From: Xylophilus ampelinus | Lineage (GTDB): Bacteria; Pseudomonadota; Gammaproteobacteria; Burkholderiales; Burkholderiaceae_C | Direction: 5' to 3' | DNA length: 64,000 nt | Assembly (NCBI RefSeq): GCF_901875635.1 | Contig: NZ_CABFMN010000066.1 | Location: forward strand, 1 to 64,000 | Part shown: positions 1 to 9,035 of the stretch, piece after piece | How the letters are laid out: every line of letters starts with the position of its first letter | Numbering within the stretch: position 1 is the stretch's first letter | Notes under the pieces: generated by a model | The model's input: the letters and a program-made list of their open reading frames with translations, nothing else | Told to the model about the DNA's origin: nothing | Databases searched by the model: none | Program-made: the position numbers and the translations under genes

Positions 1-318
1 GCGCGCATGCAGGCCTGGCCGGTCATGGCGGCCATGCCGATCGAAGCGGTAGATGCCGGGGCGCTGGACGAGCTGAAGACCGTTACAGAGGCGGCCGGCC
101 GCGCCCGCGCCGCAGGTGACTTCGCGCAGCTGGCAACGCTGCTGCGCGCCGCCGCCGAGGCGGGCAACCCGACGGCGGCGGAGGCCCTGGGACTGCTCTA
201 CCTGCAGGGCAACGGCGTGGAGGCGGACATGGAGGCGGCCGTGCGTTTCTGGCGAGCAGCGGCCGGCCAGGGCAGTGCGCGTGCGCAGCGCAACCTGGAC
301 GCCATCGGGCGGGGTTGA
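1..318 (+). CDS. Sel1-repeat protein, C-terminal end (5' partial)
   Basis: The reading frame is open at the window edge, so the true start lies upstream and only about the last 105 residues are seen. The visible part carries one clear Sel1-type TPR-like repeat (G-N-P-T-A-A-E-A-L-G-L-L-Y, then the GNGVEAD turn, then A-A-V-R-F-W), followed by the short final helix AQRNLDAI. Sel1 repeats act as protein-interaction scaffolds, often in regulatory or secretion contexts. It points toward the PP2C gene, which is convergent, so it may end an upstream unit of the same signalling cluster. The exact role cannot be inferred. Confidence 0.6.
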   Translation, partial: ARMQAWPVMAAMPIEAVDAGALDELKTVTEAAGRARAAGDFAQLATLLRAAAEAGNPTAAEALGLLYLQGNGVEADMEAAVRFWRAAAGQGSARAQRNLDAIGRG

Positions 319-446
319 GCCTGTCGTCGCCCGGGTGCCGGATGCGGCGTGCGGGGCCATGCCGAATCGATGACGAATGTGACCGATTTCGCCAGATCCT
401 AAGACGGGCGAGGGATTCCGGCCGATTGCACTTTGCGTTTTCCGGT

Positions 447-2057
447 TCAAGAAGCGATGGGCAGCCGGTCGCTGCGTGCCATCAGCCAGTGCGCGCAGCG
501 CACTTCCACCGAGAAGGTCGCCCCCACAGCCTGCAGCGCTTTAGCGGAGGCCTTGTCCGTCGGCCAGCCCAGCAGCAACGTACGGCGCATCGCGTCTGCG
601 TGGCCCGGCGGCAGGGCCAGTTCGCTGGTCGATGCCGGGTGCGTCGACCGAGCCGCCCACGCGCTGGCCTGCAACAGGCAGCCCGTGTCCGGCAGGGGCA
701 GTGCCGAGGCATCGACCGTCACCTCCACGCCATGCGCTGTGCGCCGTGCGCGGGCCTGGCTACCCGCGATGTGCAGCGCCGAGGGTGCTCCCGCATCGGG
801 GCGGGGCGCGCCTGCCGGGCCGGCACCCGTGCGGGGTGGGCGTGGCAGCAGCGGATCGTCGACCGCCGCTGGGCGGGGAGCGAGCGGCTCCGCGCCAGCG
901 CCGGGTTCTCGCGCACCCGGCCTGTCGCGCGCCTCGCGCCGGACGGGCTCAACGGCGATCGGTGCCGCCAGCACCGGCGCGCGTCGCAGCACCTCCGGCC
1001 AGTGGTCGCGCCAGTGCCAGGCCACCATCGTCAGCAGCGCTGAGGCCAACACGGCGCACCCGGCGCGAGCGAGCCGCAACTGCCGCCTCAGGTTGTGCCG
1101 GCGCCCGGAGGTGTCGTAGGGCGGCGGCGCCGAGCCGACGACAGCCGGAATGTCGTCTGGAACGGCTGCCAGCAGGGCGAGCGTGATGTCATCACCGCTG
1201 CCCCGGGCCGACGCGTCCTCCAGGATGGCCGGCAATTGGGCGTCGACGGCGCTCATGCCGTGAGCGTGGATGAGCGCCAGGAAATCCGGCGCCAGGCGCA
1301 GGAAGTCGGCGTCGGTGCGAAAGGAGTTCGCGTATCCGTCGGTGCACAGCAGCAGCAGAGCAGGCGGCGCCGGGTTGTGGGGCAGCACGGCGCTGCGCAC
1401 GTCGGCGGCAGCGTCGCTGCGGCACAGGGAGGTGGTGAAGTTGCCGCCCAGCCGCGCGTCGACCGGCACGGGGCGGTGCACCTGGCCGTCCGAGGCCAGC
1501 GCCAGCACGTCACCGTCGCCCAGTTGCACCAGTACGGTGGCGGCCGGCGTGGCCAGCGCGCCGAGCGCCGTGGCGCCATAGGCGAGCAGAGGATCGGCCT
1601 CGACAGACTCGCGGGCCGCCTCGCCTTCCGCGTCGTGCAGGCCCTGCCATTCCTCGGCGCGGATCGGATGCACTCGCAGATGGGCCTGCGCGGCGTCGCG
1701 CCACGCCTGCACGAGTTGGGCGGGCAGCGCTCGCAGCGCCTCGTGCGCGGCGGCCGCAGCGGCGCCGCCGGACAGCGGCGCGATGACCTGGCCCACCTGC
1801 CGCAGCGTGTCGCGCATCGCGGCGACGCCCAGGGCCGCGCCGACGTCGCTGCGGAAGTGCCTGGCGCCGCCGTGGCCGTCGGCCACTGCAGCCACGGCCA
1901 CCGGCGCGTCGACGCCGCTGTCTGGCCACAGTTCCAGCGCGTCCTGGTTGGGCAGACCGGTGCGGCGGTGGCTGGCGCCGCGAACGCTGTGCCCGGCGAG
2001 CCGCCACGTCAGGGCCTCGGCGGCCCGGGGCGATCGGGTGGACGCGGTGTTCACCAC
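447..2057 (-). CDS. PP2C-family Ser/Thr phosphatase with membrane anchor
   Basis: The 536-residue protein has an N-terminal PP2C (PPM) phosphatase domain of about 270 residues. Metal-binding motifs are visible: VADGHGG near residue 60, LCTDGY near 235 and SGDDIT near 285, so all the key aspartates are kept. A basic linker precedes one hydrophobic helix (CAVLASALLTMVAW, about residues 333-350). A Pro/Ala/Arg-rich stretch and a C-terminal domain of unknown fold follow, probably outside the membrane. The start overlaps the end of the VWA gene by 7 bases, which indicates translational coupling. With the VWA protein and the kinase it makes a phosphatase-VWA-kinase set like the TerY-phosphorylation triad; the pairing is inferred from neighbourhood and family. 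Confidence 0.85.
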   Translation of the reverse strand: MVNTASTRSPRAAEALTWRLAGHSVRGASHRRTGLPNQDALELWPDSGVDAPVAVAAVADGHGGARHFRSDVGAALGVAAMRDTLRQVGQVIAPLSGGAAAAAAHEALRALPAQLVQAWRDAAQAHLRVHPIRAEEWQGLHDAEGEAARESVEADPLLAYGATALGALATPAATVLVQLGDGDVLALASDGQVHRPVPVDARLGGNFTTSLCRSDAAADVRSAVLPHNPAPPALLLLCTDGYANSFRTDADFLRLAPDFLALIHAHGMSAVDAQLPAILEDASARGSGDDITLALLAAVPDDIPAVVGSAPPPYDTSGRRHNLRRQLRLARAGCAVLASALLTMVAWHWRDHWPEVLRRAPVLAAPIAVEPVRREARDRPGAREPGAGAEPLAPRPAAVDDPLLPRPPRTGAGPAGAPRPDAGAPSALHIAGSQARARRTAHGVEVTVDASALPLPDTGCLLQASAWAARSTHPASTSELALPPGHADAMRRTLLLGWPTDKASAKALQAVGATFSVEVRCAHWLMARSDRLPIAS

Positions 2058-2752
2058 AGCTCGCCCGCATCCTGCGCGTCATCCGCTGGCAGCGGCGGCA
2101 TGCGCGGTCCGGTGCCGACCTGCGAGCTTTCCAGCCCCGAGCGCGACACCCAGCGGATCTGCTGCACCAGCGCCTCCGGGTTGTGCGCCTGCACCGGACG
2201 GATCTGGTCGTTGCCGATGAACTTCTGTAGCGCGTCGAGGTTCACGTCGCGCCCGATGGTGATGGCCATGCGCACCGCGTCGCGGCCCCAGGTCTGTGCG
2301 CGCAGCGCAGCCAGGCCGGCCTCGAAGTCGTCCGTGTGGTGGCCGTCCGTGACCAGCACGAACACCGGCGACACGGCGCGCTCGGGCATCGGCGGCGAGC
2401 GCATCGCCTCGGCCAGCAGCGCCAGCGCCTGGCCCATGTCGGTGTGGCCTCCGGCGCTCACGTCCTCCCAGCGCACCTGGTCCACCGGCGTCGGCTCGGC
2501 GATGTGCCAGCGCGCGCCGCTCGAAAAGGTGAGGGCGCGCACCAGGACCTGGACGCCGGGGTTGTCGCGCGCCGCGCTGCGCAACTGGGGCATGGCTTCG
2601 CGGATGGCCACGTTCAGGGCCTGGATCTTGCCGTCCGCCCGCATCGAGCCCGAGGTGTCGAGCAGCCAGACGAAATGCAGTTCGCGCCGCGCCATCTCGC
2701 CGCCGGGCCGCATGACCGAGACCTGGGCGGTGGTACCGATCTCAGCGAACAT
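2051..2752 (-). CDS. TerY-like von Willebrand factor A domain protein
   Basis: The 233-residue protein is essentially a single VWA domain. The MIDAS metal site is visible as LLDTSGSM near residue 30, with the later acidic turn LVTDGHHTDDF near residue 135. TerY-type VWA proteins accompany PP2C phosphatases and zinc-ribbon kinases in bacterial phospho-signalling triads, and this order is seen here. It overlaps the PrsW gene upstream by 11 bases and the PP2C gene downstream by 7 bases, so the three are probably one operon. No signal peptide or membrane helix is seen, so it is likely cytoplasmic. Confidence 0.85.
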   Translation of the reverse strand: MFAEIGTTAQVSVMRPGGEMARRELHFVWLLDTSGSMRADGKIQALNVAIREAMPQLRSAARDNPGVQVLVRALTFSSGARWHIAEPTPVDQVRWEDVSAGGHTDMGQALALLAEAMRSPPMPERAVSPVFVLVTDGHHTDDFEAGLAALRAQTWGRDAVRMAITIGRDVNLDALQKFIGNDQIRPVQAHNPEALVQQIRWVSRSGLESSQVGTGPRMPPLPADDAQDAGELW

Positions 2753-4436
2753 GGAGCGCCGCCTGGCCGATGCGCACCTGCAGCCCGGCTTCCAGCTTGA
2801 TGCTGCGGCCCGGCGCGAGCTCGCGCTCGGCGCGGCCGGGGCTCACGAAAGTCCAGGTGCGGTCCGAAAGGTTCTTCAGCCCGAGCACGGCCAGGTCGTT
2901 CGGATTGGCCGTCACCTCCGCGACGATGCCGTCGCCGCGGCCTGCGGACACGCCCGGGAGATGCGATTCATAGAGACGTGCTCCCACCGTCGCCGGTATG
3001 CGGGCGCTGCCGATCTCGAGCATGCGCAAACCCGAGTCGTCGTCCCAGGTGACCGAGGCCTGGGGCGCCCGCGCCACCACGGCGGCGGCACCGGGCGCGG
3101 CCATCGGGGCAGGCGCCGGGACAGGTCCTGAAGCGGTCCCGGCGGCGAGTTCCGGCGCGCGGAAGGGTTGGCGCGGCAGCGCGAAGCGATCGATCACCTG
3201 CGAAGCGACCAGCTGCGAGCGGTCGGGCGAAATCTTGCGCGCCTTGATGATGCACAGCGACAGCACGGAGAACGCCAGCGCGGTCGCCAGAAAGGCCAGG
3301 GGCGCCGAGATGCCTCCCGTGGCGTTCCACAGCGCGTGCAGCGCGGCCGCCACGCCCAGGCCGATCAGCAGGGTCTTGATGCGCTGGCCGGGCTTCATCG
3401 CGGCCAGGCCGATGAAGTAGCCGAACACGCCGGCGTAGGCCGCATGTCCGAACAGGTTGGCCAGCAGCCGCGGGATCATCAGTTCCAAGCCTTCACCCCG
3501 GTGCGCGGCGATGGCGCGCTGCAGCTCCAACGCCGCCCGGTCTTCGCCCATGGCGGCGCCGATGATGCGGAAGGCCGCGCGGATCGCGGGCACCAGCGCC
3601 TCGCGCGCCTCTGCCGGCGCCGACTTGAACGCGGCGGCGATCTTCAGCGTGAGCGCGCCCAGCTCCTGCGAGCGCGGCAGCTTCAGCGTAAGGGCCTTGT
3701 CGGCGAGCGTCGCGAGCACGTCCAGGTGGCTCACCATCACCATGGGCACGTACTGGAACATGGTCTCGGCAAAGGCGAAACCGAAACCCGCGGCTGTGCC
3801 GATGATGATGCCGTCCAGCGGCTCGACCACCGCCATCTGCCGCAGCGGCCCGTCGCCCGCCCGCTGGTTTTTCATGAGGTGCATGCCGATGGCGACGCCG
3901 ATCAGCACCGGGATGGCCTTCATGCACTCCTCGGGCAGCCCGGCCGCGAAGAACATCTTGAAGAACACCACGGGGGCGCTGTCGCGGGCACTGCCGGAGT
4001 CGGCACCGATGTCGAACATGGACTGCAGGGCGCGCATGACAGAGGTGAAGCACACGACCCCGGTGAAGGCGGCCGCCACCGGCATCACCCACCAGGCCTT
4101 CGGCTTGCCGGCCATGCGGTACAGCGCGTAGGCGCCGCCCAGGCAGATGCAGGCGGCCAGCACCATCGTGTAGAGCGGCACGCCGACAGGCAGGCCGCGG
4201 TAGTCGACGGTGAACACCGCGCCGCGCTCGCCCAGGTACATCCAGAGCAGCGCGATCACCAGGCAGCCCACGATCCCCGGAATGAAGTAGGGCCTGCTGA
4301 ACAGTTCCTGCCATTCGCCCGCCATGGGCAGGATCTGAGAGCGTGTTGGCGCACTGGCGGCAGCGGAGCGCATCTCGCCGCCCGGACGTGGATGGTCGAG
4401 CGGGGCACGGGTCAGCGGGTCGGGGGGCAGGGCCAT
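2742..4436 (-). CDS. PrsW-family intramembrane metalloprotease with FHA-like tail
   Basis: The 564-residue polytopic membrane protein has the PrsW signature set: LPEECMKAIP (EExxK type) near residue 160, FAFAETMF with its conserved Glu, and the late histidine segments HAAYAGVFGYF and LHALWNA. PrsW proteases cut membrane-bound anti-sigma factors and related substrates. The last 100 residues or so are soluble and FHA-like, ending in a module (L-K-N...W...LAPG...GLQVRIG) that resembles the end of the divergent kinase. The frame stays open far upstream, but ATG 4436 is preferred: it has a GGAG ribosome site and begins just before the divergent promoter region. It heads the PrsW-VWA-PP2C operon. 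Confidence 0.8.
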   Translation of the reverse strand: MALPPDPLTRAPLDHPRPGGEMRSAAASAPTRSQILPMAGEWQELFSRPYFIPGIVGCLVIALLWMYLGERGAVFTVDYRGLPVGVPLYTMVLAACICLGGAYALYRMAGKPKAWWVMPVAAAFTGVVCFTSVMRALQSMFDIGADSGSARDSAPVVFFKMFFAAGLPEECMKAIPVLIGVAIGMHLMKNQRAGDGPLRQMAVVEPLDGIIIGTAAGFGFAFAETMFQYVPMVMVSHLDVLATLADKALTLKLPRSQELGALTLKIAAAFKSAPAEAREALVPAIRAAFRIIGAAMGEDRAALELQRAIAAHRGEGLELMIPRLLANLFGHAAYAGVFGYFIGLAAMKPGQRIKTLLIGLGVAAALHALWNATGGISAPLAFLATALAFSVLSLCIIKARKISPDRSQLVASQVIDRFALPRQPFRAPELAAGTASGPVPAPAPMAAPGAAAVVARAPQASVTWDDDSGLRMLEIGSARIPATVGARLYESHLPGVSAGRGDGIVAEVTANPNDLAVLGLKNLSDRTWTFVSPGRAERELAPGRSIKLEAGLQVRIGQAALHVR

Positions 4437-4556
4437 GGCGTTCTCCGGTGGGTGTCGTTCCCTCCGCAGGGACGCAATGCGCACCCGGATATTCGGCGCG
4501 TCACGAAAAATCTCGATGGCGGTAAGGTGCACAGCCGGTACACGTCCCTGCCGGCC

Positions 4557-5903
4557 ATGACAACGCTGCGACCGGGCCAGTGGCTGCGCTGCGCGGACTC
4601 GCGCGCAGCCTGCCGCATCGAGGCGCCGATCGGCGACGGCGGCCAGGGCGAGGTCTACCGCGTCACGCTCGACGGCGAGCCCTATGCGCTCAAGTGGTAC
4701 CACCCCGTGGTGCTGCGCATCGATGCCACGCTGCGCGCGCGGCTGCAGGTGGCCATCGACCATGGCGCGCCCTCGTCGTCGTTCCTCTGGCCCTTCGAAC
4801 TGGTCACGCTGCCCGACGGTACCGGGCTGGGCTACCTCATGCGCCTGCGCCAGCCTGGCTACCTGAAGGTGCAGTCGGTGCTGTCGGGCGAGGTGCGCCC
4901 GGGCTTTCGTGTTCTCGCCATGCTGGGCTGGCAGCTCACCGATGCCCTGCTTGCGCTGCACAGCAAGGGCCTGACCTACCAGGACCTGAATGCGGGCAAC
5001 GTGTTCTTCGATCCCGGCACGGGCGCGATCGAGCTGTGCGACAACGACAACGTCGACATCGATGGCGCGCCGAGCGTCATGGGCGGCGTGTGGGAGTTCC
5101 AGGCGCCTGAAGTTGTGCTGCGCCAGGCGGGGCCTTCGCGCGCGACCGACCTGCATTCGCTGGCCGTGATGCTGTTCCGGCTGCTGCACCTGGGCCACCC
5201 GCTGGTCGGCCGCTGCGAACTGGAGTACCCCAACCTGGCCGACCCCCAGGTGCTGCGCCGCCTCTATGGCACGCACGCGCGCTTCGTCTTCGACCCGGCG
5301 GACGAGCGCAACCGGCCGCTGCCCGAGCGTCACGGCCCGGTGATCGGCCACTGGGCCATCTACCCCGAGGCGCTGCGCCGCCTTTTCACGCGCGCCTTCA
5401 CCCAGGGCCTGTACGACCCGCTGCACGGCCGCGTGCAGGAGACTGAGTGGCGCCGCGCGCTGCGCCAGCTGCACGACAGTGTGCTGGCCTGCCCGCACTG
5501 TGGTGCGCAGAATTTCTATGACCCGCAGCGCCTGGCCCTTGGCCAGCGCAGCTTCGCCTGCTGGGGGTGTGCCACACCGTTGCCCGCGGCGCCGCGCCGC
5601 ATCGGCATCCGTGCGCGCGGGGCCAAGCCCGGCGAGTCGCCGGCACACGTGGTGGTGCTGGACGATGGCGCGCAGCTGTACGCACACCACTTCGGCGAGC
5701 CGGCGGATGCCAGCGCGCACCTTGCGCGTGCCGTTTTCGAGGGCGGCCCGGAGCCCGCCCTGCGCAACCGCGCGCGCGGCCAATGGCGGGCCTGGCACGC
5801 CGGGGAGGCCGCACCGGTGTCCGTTGCGCCGGGCGAGCGCCTGGCGCTGGCACCGGGGCTGCGCGTGGACTTCGGCCACACGGTGGGCGAGCTCAAGTTC
5901 TGA
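4557..5903 (+). CDS. Divergent Ser/Thr protein kinase with zinc ribbon and FHA-like tail
   Basis: The 448-residue protein has a protein-kinase fold at residues 1-270: glycine loop GDGGQGEVYRV (26-36), ALKWY with Lys46, and catalytic loop YQDLNAGN with Asp143 and Asn148. The usual DFG is replaced by CDNDN (Asp162). A zinc ribbon follows (CPHCG near 312 and CWGC near 335), then an FHA-like tail with ALRN, VAPGERL and GLRVDFG. Kinases of this make-up pair with TerY-like VWA and PP2C proteins. It is divergent from the PrsW gene, with 120 bases between the two starts. ATG 4557 was chosen because the longer frame runs antisense through the PrsW gene. It is probably active, since the Lys and Asp residues are intact. 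Confidence 0.82.
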   Translation: MTTLRPGQWLRCADSRAACRIEAPIGDGGQGEVYRVTLDGEPYALKWYHPVVLRIDATLRARLQVAIDHGAPSSSFLWPFELVTLPDGTGLGYLMRLRQPGYLKVQSVLSGEVRPGFRVLAMLGWQLTDALLALHSKGLTYQDLNAGNVFFDPGTGAIELCDNDNVDIDGAPSVMGGVWEFQAPEVVLRQAGPSRATDLHSLAVMLFRLLHLGHPLVGRCELEYPNLADPQVLRRLYGTHARFVFDPADERNRPLPERHGPVIGHWAIYPEALRRLFTRAFTQGLYDPLHGRVQETEWRRALRQLHDSVLACPHCGAQNFYDPQRLALGQRSFACWGCATPLPAAPRRIGIRARGAKPGESPAHVVVLDDGAQLYAHHFGEPADASAHLARAVFEGGPEPALRNRARGQWRAWHAGEAAPVSVAPGERLALAPGLRVDFGHTVGELKF

Positions 5904-6045
5904 GCGCGCCGTGTGCGCGGGCCGCGCAGGGTCCGCGGGACGGTAATGCAGCTGCCGCGCTTGCGTCCCTGCAGGTAGCGCGAGCGCCCCATGCGCGTGG
6001 CCCCCGATGCCCACGCGCTTCTCCCGCCCGCCGGAGCCCTGCACC

Positions 6046-7695
6046 ATGTCCGCCACCCTCGCGTCCCTTCCCGCCGCCGACGCTTCTGCTCCCGCCTCCT
6101 CCGCCGCCGCGGCGCCGGCCCTCAGCCAGCCGCAGTACGACCCCGGCGTGGGCGCGGCGCTGAAGCTGCTGGTCGACCAGTACGGGGCCACGCTCATGGG
6201 CGAGGCGGGGCGGCTGCGCGGCCTGCTGCAGGACGAGTGCCCCCGCGCCAAGCGGGAAATCTCGGTGCTGCTGCAGGCACTGGAGGAGCGCGTGCCGCAG
6301 GACCTGCTGCGTGTGCAGTCGGGCGAGCCGATCCGCAGCCTCGCACCGCGGCTGGCCCGCCGGCTCGTCGAGGAGAAGGCGATGTCGGCCGACGCATCGC
6401 ACTGGGCAGTACAGACCTGGGCCGAAGGTCTGGGTCTGGGGGCGCCGGCCGATGCCGCCAGCGTCACCTTCGACGATGGCGACGCGTTCCCGCAGCCCGA
6501 GGAGAAAGGGCACGGCCCCCAGCTCGATGCGTCGCAGCAGCACATTCTCGACGCCCTGCCGCCCCGGCCGGTGCCTTGGCTGCGCCGTGCCGCGCTGGGC
6601 GCCCTCGCAGCCGTGCTGGCCATGCTGGCCGGCGCCGCCTGGTTCTTCTTCATGCAGCCGAAGATCGACATCACCGCGGTCGAGCCCGCCGCGCCCCTGG
6701 TGGGCAACGGCAAGCCCATCGGCGTGCGGCTGAGCTACGCCGCGCGGCGTGCCGCTCCGCAGTCGATCGAGGTGCGCTTCGTCCGCGGCGATGGCAACTG
6801 GAAGCCGGAGCCCACGGTGGTCAACGTGACCGGTGCCGAGGCGAGCGGGCAGGGCCAACTGGCCGCCGGCTCCTTCTCCTTCCGGGCCACCAAGCCGGCG
6901 CGCATCACCTTCTCGTACACGCTGGTGTCGGCGAGCGGGCAGCGCAGCGCGCCTTTCGAGCGCACCTTCGACATTTCGCCGCCCGTTACCATCACCGAGG
7001 TGTCGGTTCCGCGCGGCCTTGTGGTGGGCCAGGGTTTCGATCTGGGCTTCCGCTACGCACGAGGCGCCTCCGACATCGTGCGCATCGAGCGCAAGGTGGT
7101 GCACACCAACGGCACCTGGGGCAGCACCGAGTCCGCACAGCCGGTGAAGTACGCCGAGGCAACGGGGCGCTTCGACTACCACTTCGAGCCCTTCACCCAG
7201 GCCATGACCAGCACGCTGGAGTTCACGCTGGTCGATGCCGACGGCGTGCGCAGCGAGCCCTACAGTGTCGTGCTCGCGGTGGCGCCGGCGGCTCCGCCGC
7301 CCACCGCGCTTCCCGTCCAGCGCAGCGGCACGCCGTCCGCGCTGCCGCTATCGCCGTCCATCCGTGGCTTGCTCGGCACCGTGATCGGTGTCCGGGAGGT
7401 CCGCCAGCCGGGACAGGCGACGGGGGCGGGGGCCGTGGTGGCCGGCCTGGCGGGTGCACTGGCAGGCCGGCAGGCCGGCGACGGCCGTGGACGCGACGTG
7501 CTGACGGGCCTGGGGGCGCTCGGCGGCGCCCTGGTCGGCAACGAGGCCGAGAAATACGTGCGCGGGAGCTCGGCCTGGGAGATCACCGTCCGAATGGACG
7601 GAGGCGGTGTGCGCACCTTGCGTCAGGCCAGCGCAACTCGCGCCCGCCCCGGTGACCGGGTGCGCGTCGATGGCGACAGCGTATCGCTGATCTGA
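6046..7695 (+). CDS. Single-pass membrane protein with C-terminal glycine zipper
   Basis: The 549-residue protein has an N-terminal cytoplasmic part of about 180 residues that is Ala-rich and helical. One membrane helix follows (ALAAVLAMLAGAAWFFF, about 183-203), then a long beta-rich part. Near residues 455-505 there is a glycine-zipper segment (GAVVAGLAGALAGRQAG and LGALGGALVGNEAEKYV) of the kind found in SlyB/Rick-17kDa outer-membrane proteins. It ends in a short beta domain. I do not recognise a named family for the whole protein. It lies 142 bases after the kinase gene on the same strand and could be a substrate or sensor of that kinase. A start at 6007 is possible, but ATG 6046 gives a more usual N-terminus. 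Confidence 0.6.
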   Translation: MSATLASLPAADASAPASSAAAAPALSQPQYDPGVGAALKLLVDQYGATLMGEAGRLRGLLQDECPRAKREISVLLQALEERVPQDLLRVQSGEPIRSLAPRLARRLVEEKAMSADASHWAVQTWAEGLGLGAPADAASVTFDDGDAFPQPEEKGHGPQLDASQQHILDALPPRPVPWLRRAALGALAAVLAMLAGAAWFFFMQPKIDITAVEPAAPLVGNGKPIGVRLSYAARRAAPQSIEVRFVRGDGNWKPEPTVVNVTGAEASGQGQLAAGSFSFRATKPARITFSYTLVSASGQRSAPFERTFDISPPVTITEVSVPRGLVVGQGFDLGFRYARGASDIVRIERKVVHTNGTWGSTESAQPVKYAEATGRFDYHFEPFTQAMTSTLEFTLVDADGVRSEPYSVVLAVAPAAPPPTALPVQRSGTPSALPLSPSIRGLLGTVIGVREVRQPGQATGAGAVVAGLAGALAGRQAGDGRGRDVLTGLGALGGALVGNEAEKYVRGSSAWEITVRMDGGGVRTLRQASATRARPGDRVRVDGDSVSLI

Positions 7696-7762
7696 TGCGG
7701 CATTGCAACCCCTCCGGACGCGGGGTAGCCCCAATCGTTCCACCACCGGATCATGCAGGCCC

Positions 7763-8290
7763 ATGACACGATTTTGCTCGGCTCTACTGAAGTGGATTGG
7801 CCGCTCGGTCGCACTGATTGTGCTCGGCGCCACCCTCGGACTTTCTCAAGAGGTCCTTGCGCAGAACACGCAGTGCTCCATGGTCTGCAATGGAACAGAC
7901 AACGCGTGCTACCGAAGCTGCGCGGGGCCGGCCTATGAGCCGCGAACGTCGGCGCCTGGTGCACCTGGCCGCCGCGGCGGGGGCGGGCCGGCCTACGGCA
8001 GCCTCGCCCTGAGTGACAGCAGTGGCGCCAGTGGATCGTCCTGGCAGCACCCGAGTGTTGCGCGCGCAGACGCGGTGGCGCTGCGCTACTGCAACCAGCG
8101 TGCACCGGCGAAGGATTGTCGGATCGTCGGAAGGGCAGAGGGTGGCTGTGTGGCATTGGCACTCGAGACGCCGGCGATATGGGGCGGTGCCACACGAGCG
8201 ACCCGTGCCGAGGCCGAAGCGGTGGCCAAGGCCAAGTGCCGCCAGGAAGGCGGGCGGGTCTGTTCTATTCAGACCTCGTTCTGCAATTGA
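7763..8290 (+). CDS. Secreted DUF4189-like small protein
   Basis: The 175-residue protein has an N-terminal signal peptide (hydrophobic core SVALIVLGATLGLS, likely cleavage near EVLAQ). A Cys-containing segment (CSMVCNGTDNACYRSC) and a Gly-rich linker follow. The C-terminal domain has the DUF4189 pattern: repeated A-x-A-x-A-L-R-Y-C-N and A-E-A-V-A-K-A-K-C, with paired cysteines. DUF4189 proteins are exported and of unknown role. ATG 7763 was chosen because the signal peptide begins there; the longer in-frame ATG at 7703 would bury it. Confidence 0.6.
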   Translation: MTRFCSALLKWIGRSVALIVLGATLGLSQEVLAQNTQCSMVCNGTDNACYRSCAGPAYEPRTSAPGAPGRRGGGGPAYGSLALSDSSGASGSSWQHPSVARADAVALRYCNQRAPAKDCRIVGRAEGGCVALALETPAIWGGATRATRAEAEAVAKAKCRQEGGRVCSIQTSFCN

Positions 8291-8497
8291 CTCTGCCGCA
8301 CTTGCCTGCCCACTCGCTGGGCAGTTGACATACCCGACCTGCTGTCGCACCAGTGGGTGCACTCAAGTGCGCGAGGGGGGCATACTGTCGCTGAGCGGTC
8401 ACTTGGAATACCGGGCGCGCGCAACCGAGTTCCGCTGGAAGCAGCAATCGGCGAACGCCCGTTTCCCGACAGTGAGCAACCTCTTGGAACTCCACAC

Positions 8498-9035
8498 CTA
8501 GTGTCCTGTCCCGCTGATACGTGAGCAAAGTCGATGCAGCTTTTCGAGGATCGAATCTGCGGTGGCGGTCCACTTGAACGGCCGGCAGTTCGCGTTATGA
8601 GCGGCGACGAAGTGATCGATGCGCTGCACGAGTTGTTTGACGCTGGTGAACGAGCCGAGGCGAATGGCCTTGCCGGTGATCAGCGAGAAGAATCGTTCGA
8701 CCTGATTCAGCCAGAAGCTGTAGGTCGAGATGAAGTGCATGTGCCAGCGCGGCCGGGTTGCCAGCCAGGCCTTGATCTTCGGGTGGCTGTGGGTGGCGTA
8801 GTTGTCACAGATGCAGTGAACGTCCAACTCGGCCGGTACCGCCTTGTCGATCTCGCGCAGGAAGGCGAGGAACTCCTGGTGCCGGTGGCGCGGCTTGCAC
8901 GCCGCCAGCACTGCTCCGTTGAGCACGTTCAGCGCCGCGAACAGCGTGGTCGTGCCGTGGCGCTTGTAGTCGTGGGTGACGCCCTCGACGTAGCCGAAGC
9001 CCATCGGCAACATCGGCTGCGTGCGCTCCAGCGCC
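8498..9035 (-). pseudogene. IS630-family transposase, 3' remnant
   Basis: The minus-strand frame encodes the C-terminal 180 residues of an IS630-type DDE transposase. It begins inside the catalytic domain at ALERTQPMLPMGFGYV and runs through HCICDNYATHSHPKIKAWL and STYSFWLNQVERFFSLITG, which carry the second Asp and the Glu of the DDE triad. The N-terminal half and first Asp are missing, so it cannot be functional. The stop codon TAG (8498-8500) abuts what looks like the terminal repeat of the IS (tgtcctgtcccgctgatacg at 8502-8521). The 5' side is cut at about 9035, where haemagglutinin sequence begins. Confidence 0.8.

Noticed and set aside
1095..3131. A 678-codon plus-strand frame opposite the PP2C and VWA genes
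   Set aside because: Its translation is repetitive Arg/Gly/Gln without motifs, while the minus strand has two clear domain proteins.
2742..6719. A 1325-codon open frame on the minus strand covering the PrsW gene and continuing upstream
   Set aside because: The part beyond 4436 runs antisense to the kinase and following gene and has Arg/Ala/Gln-rich composition typical of a GC-rich shadow frame. A good ribosome site and start exist at 4436.
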